Assembly: GCA_036287865.1 (NCBI GenBank)
Contig: CP126743.1
Coordinates: 620,001 to 684,000 of the forward strand
Reading direction: 5' to 3'
DNA: 64,000 nt
From: Fluviibacter phosphoraccumulans_A
GTDB lineage: Bacteria > Pseudomonadota > Gammaproteobacteria > Burkholderiales > Rhodocyclaceae
Translations under genes and position numbers: made by a program
The notes under the pieces: model-generated
Told to the model about the DNA's origin: nothing
The model's input: the letters and a program-made list of their open reading frames with translations, nothing else
Database searches by the model: none
Shown here: in pieces, positions 62,613 through 64,000 of the stretch
Layout: the number at the start of each line of letters is the position of its first letter
Numbering within the stretch: the stretch's first letter is position 1

Positions 62613-63164
62613 TTAGTCTTTCTTTGATGGTCTGCCGAGTAATGCTTTAACCGCGGCCGCGAGGTTGTCGTGGATTGTTGTGCCTTCAGGTAAGCCACTC
62701 TCAGCCACAGTCTTTTCCCCCTTGCCGGTGCGCACCAGGAATGGCGTGCATCCTGCAGCGCTGCCGGCTTGCAGGTCGCGTAACGAATCGCCGATCGTAG
62801 GCACGCCTTTCAGATCGATGTTGTAGACCTTGGCAATGCGCTCAAACATGCCGGGCTTTGGTTTGCGACAATCGCACTTTTCATCGGCCGTATGCGGGCA
62901 GTAGAAAATGGCATCGACGCGGCCGCCGACGGCCGCCAGACACCGGTGCATTTTCTCATGCATGGCATTGAGCGTATCCATGTCGAACAGGCCACGGCCG
63001 ATACCGGATTGATTGGTTGCGACTACGACACGATAGCCCGATTGATTCAGGCGGGCGATGGCTTCGAGGCTGCCCTCGATCGGTTTCCATTCGGCGGGAG
63101 ATTTGATGTATAGCGCCGAATCGACGTTGATAACGCCATCCCGATCGAGAATAATCAGCTTCAT
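62613..63164 (-). CDS. gmhB: D-glycero-beta-D-manno-heptose 1,7-bisphosphate 7-phosphatase GmhB
   Basis: HAD-family phosphatase in ADP-heptose synthesis for the LPS inner core. The 183-residue product has LIILDRDGVINVDS (nucleophile Asp), VATNQSGIGRG, the zinc loop CPHTADEKCDCRKPKPGMF and GDSLRDLQAG. The ATG at 63164 directly precedes the domain; an ATG at 63179 overlapping the glyS stop would add five residues. The glyS-gmhB-plsC order is typical of betaproteobacteria. Confidence 0.94.
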   Translation of the reverse strand: MKLIILDRDGVINVDSALYIKSPAEWKPIEGSLEAIARLNQSGYRVVVATNQSGIGRGLFDMDTLNAMHEKMHRCLAAVGGRVDAIFYCPHTADEKCDCRKPKPGMFERIAKVYNIDLKGVPTIGDSLRDLQAGSAAGCTPFLVRTGKGEKTVAESGLPEGTTIHDNLAAAVKALLGRPSKKD

Positions 63165-63175
63165 GATGTGTCCAT

Positions 63176-64000
63176 TCAAACAGCCAGACGTGCGATGTCC
63201 GCCACGGCGTTCATCTGGTCAGAGAGGGTCTTAAGCAAAGCCAGGCGGTTCTGACGAACCTTGGCGTCTTCTGCCATCACCATTACGTCCTCGAAGAACG
63301 CATCGACGCTGGCGCGTACTTTAGCCAGGGCCATCAGCGCATCGGTATAGTCCTCGGCACGCATCGCATCCGCAACCGCGGGTGCGATTGCGGTTACCTG
63401 ATCAAACAGCGCTTTTTCCGGCGCCTCTGTGAGCAGCGCGGCACTCGGGGTGCCCAGTGCCTTAACATCATCCACTTTCTTGAGCAGATTGCCGATGCGC
63501 TTGTTGGCAGCGGCCAGAGCCAGTGCATCTGGCTGAGCCGAGAACTCGCGCACAGCAGCCAGGCGTGCCGGCACACGGTCGATACGCGCCGGGTTGATGC
63601 CAAGCACAGCTTCCACCACATCCTGCGGCTCGCCTTGATCCTTCAATAGGTTGCGCAGACGGTCTGTAATGAAACTCAGGAGAGCCGGTTCGAAGTCCGC
63701 TTGTAGAGTGCCCGCCGGGAAGGTGCCGGCCGACCACTGAATTAGTTGTGGCAATTCGAGCGGCAGTTGGCGTTCCATCAGGAGGCGCAATACGCCCAGT
63801 GCGGCACGACGCAGACCAAAGGGGTCCCGGTCGCCAGTTGGTTTTTCACCGATACCAAAGAAAGCCACCAGCGTATCCAGTTTGTCGGCCAGTGCTACGG
63901 CACAACCGACGTTGTTGCTGGGCAGTTCATCACCGGCAAAGCGTGGGCGGTAGTGATCGGCAATGGCTTCCGCCACATCGTTGGCTTCGCCGTCATGCTT
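63176..64000 (-). CDS. glyS: Glycyl-tRNA synthetase beta subunit GlyS (3' part, cut by window edge)
   Basis: The last 274 residues of the beta subunit of the tetrameric bacterial GlyRS. Typical sequences are NNVGCAVALADKLDTLVAFF, TGDRDPFGLRRAALGVLRLL, and the C-terminal anticodon-binding region (FFEDVMVMAEDAKVRQNRLA, LLKTLSDQMNAVADI). The gene continues beyond the window on the right, with no stop inside. The stop at 63176 overlaps a possible gmhB start. Confidence 0.95.
   Translation of the reverse strand, partial: KHDGEANDVAEAIADHYRPRFAGDELPSNNVGCAVALADKLDTLVAFFGIGEKPTGDRDPFGLRRAALGVLRLLMERQLPLELPQLIQWSAGTFPAGTLQADFEPALLSFITDRLRNLLKDQGEPQDVVEAVLGINPARIDRVPARLAAVREFSAQPDALALAAANKRIGNLLKKVDDVKALGTPSAALLTEAPEKALFDQVTAIAPAVADAMRAEDYTDALMALAKVRASVDAFFEDVMVMAEDAKVRQNRLALLKTLSDQMNAVADIARLAV

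Noticed and set aside
1..64000. CRISPR array, insertion sequence, integrase or prophage
   Set aside because: No regular repeat-spacer pattern, transposase-like frame, terminal inverted repeats with target duplication, or phage structural genes could be seen.

Overview
The window looks like the chromosome of a betaproteobacterium, most likely in or near the Neisseriales (an inference from gene content and order, not a database match). Pointers are a tol-pal block next to queE/queC, a ruvC-ruvA-ruvB run with yebC and ybgC, rpoH under a CIRCE element, glnA-ntrB-ntrC under a sigma-54 promoter, and adjacent birA and coaX. Most genes are conserved housekeeping genes. The main accessory stretch is about 13.8-22.9 kb, between the ruv block and rpoH.

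Layout. 0.07-0.8 kb: broken small HTH gene and two tRNA-Lys genes with promoter and terminator. 0.8-3.0 kb: ovoA (ovothiol), frameshifted. 3.0-13.8 kb (minus): queC, queE, cpoB, pal, tolB, tolA, tolR, tolQ, ybgC, ruvB, an AI-2E family membrane protein, ruvA, ruvC, yebC. 13.8-22.9 kb: five-haem cytochrome c that appears to join a three-haem dehydrogenase-type cytochrome to a TsdA-like module; a His/Cys-rich secreted protein, a Met/His-tailed membrane protein and a DUF3147 protein; a damaged acetoin operon (alsS-budA); a SOUL protein and small DUF genes; a small HNH protein. 22.9-26.5 kb (minus): TonB-like protein, rpoH, shortened ChaA-like antiporter, ftsY. 26.5-30.7 kb: paired M16 peptidases, rsmD, coaD, ferredoxin. 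30.7-37.6 kb: mutM (minus), TPR protein, lolB, ispE, tRNA-Gln, prs, rplY, pth. 37.6-43.8 kb (minus): tripartite RND efflux operon, damaged in all three genes. 44.0-48.8 kb: RRM-like protein, ychF, YSC84 protein, two yceI and a cytochrome b561, gluQ. 48.9-53.8 kb: clsB with an EEP-family partner, nadA, rhodanese, CDF transporter. 53.8-58.2 kb: nitrogen regulation (glnA, ntrB, ntrC). 58.2-64 kb: birA, coaX, TAXI protein, YgjP-like peptidase, plsC, gmhB and the 3' part of glyS.

About seventeen protein genes are interrupted. Some breaks are one-base changes in homopolymers (queC, queE, alsS, budA, TonB-like, acrA), which suggest sequence error; others are longer (5-bp duplication in nadA, short deletions in ovoA and acrB). 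Five genes carry a single in-frame stop with conserved protein continuing in the same frame (alsS, SOUL, DUF2789, RND outer membrane factor, YgjP); each can be explained by one C-to-T or G-to-A change. Whether this is real decay or consensus error cannot be settled from the sequence alone, but hits in nadA, queC and queE favour error for at least part of it.

Regulatory sites that can be read directly: a near-perfect CIRCE before rpoH, an NtrC site plus sigma-54 promoter before glnA, a TTGACT-17-TAGAAT promoter before the tRNA-Lys pair, several hairpin terminators, and unassigned inverted repeats before alsS, between SOUL and DUF2789, and before the efflux operon.
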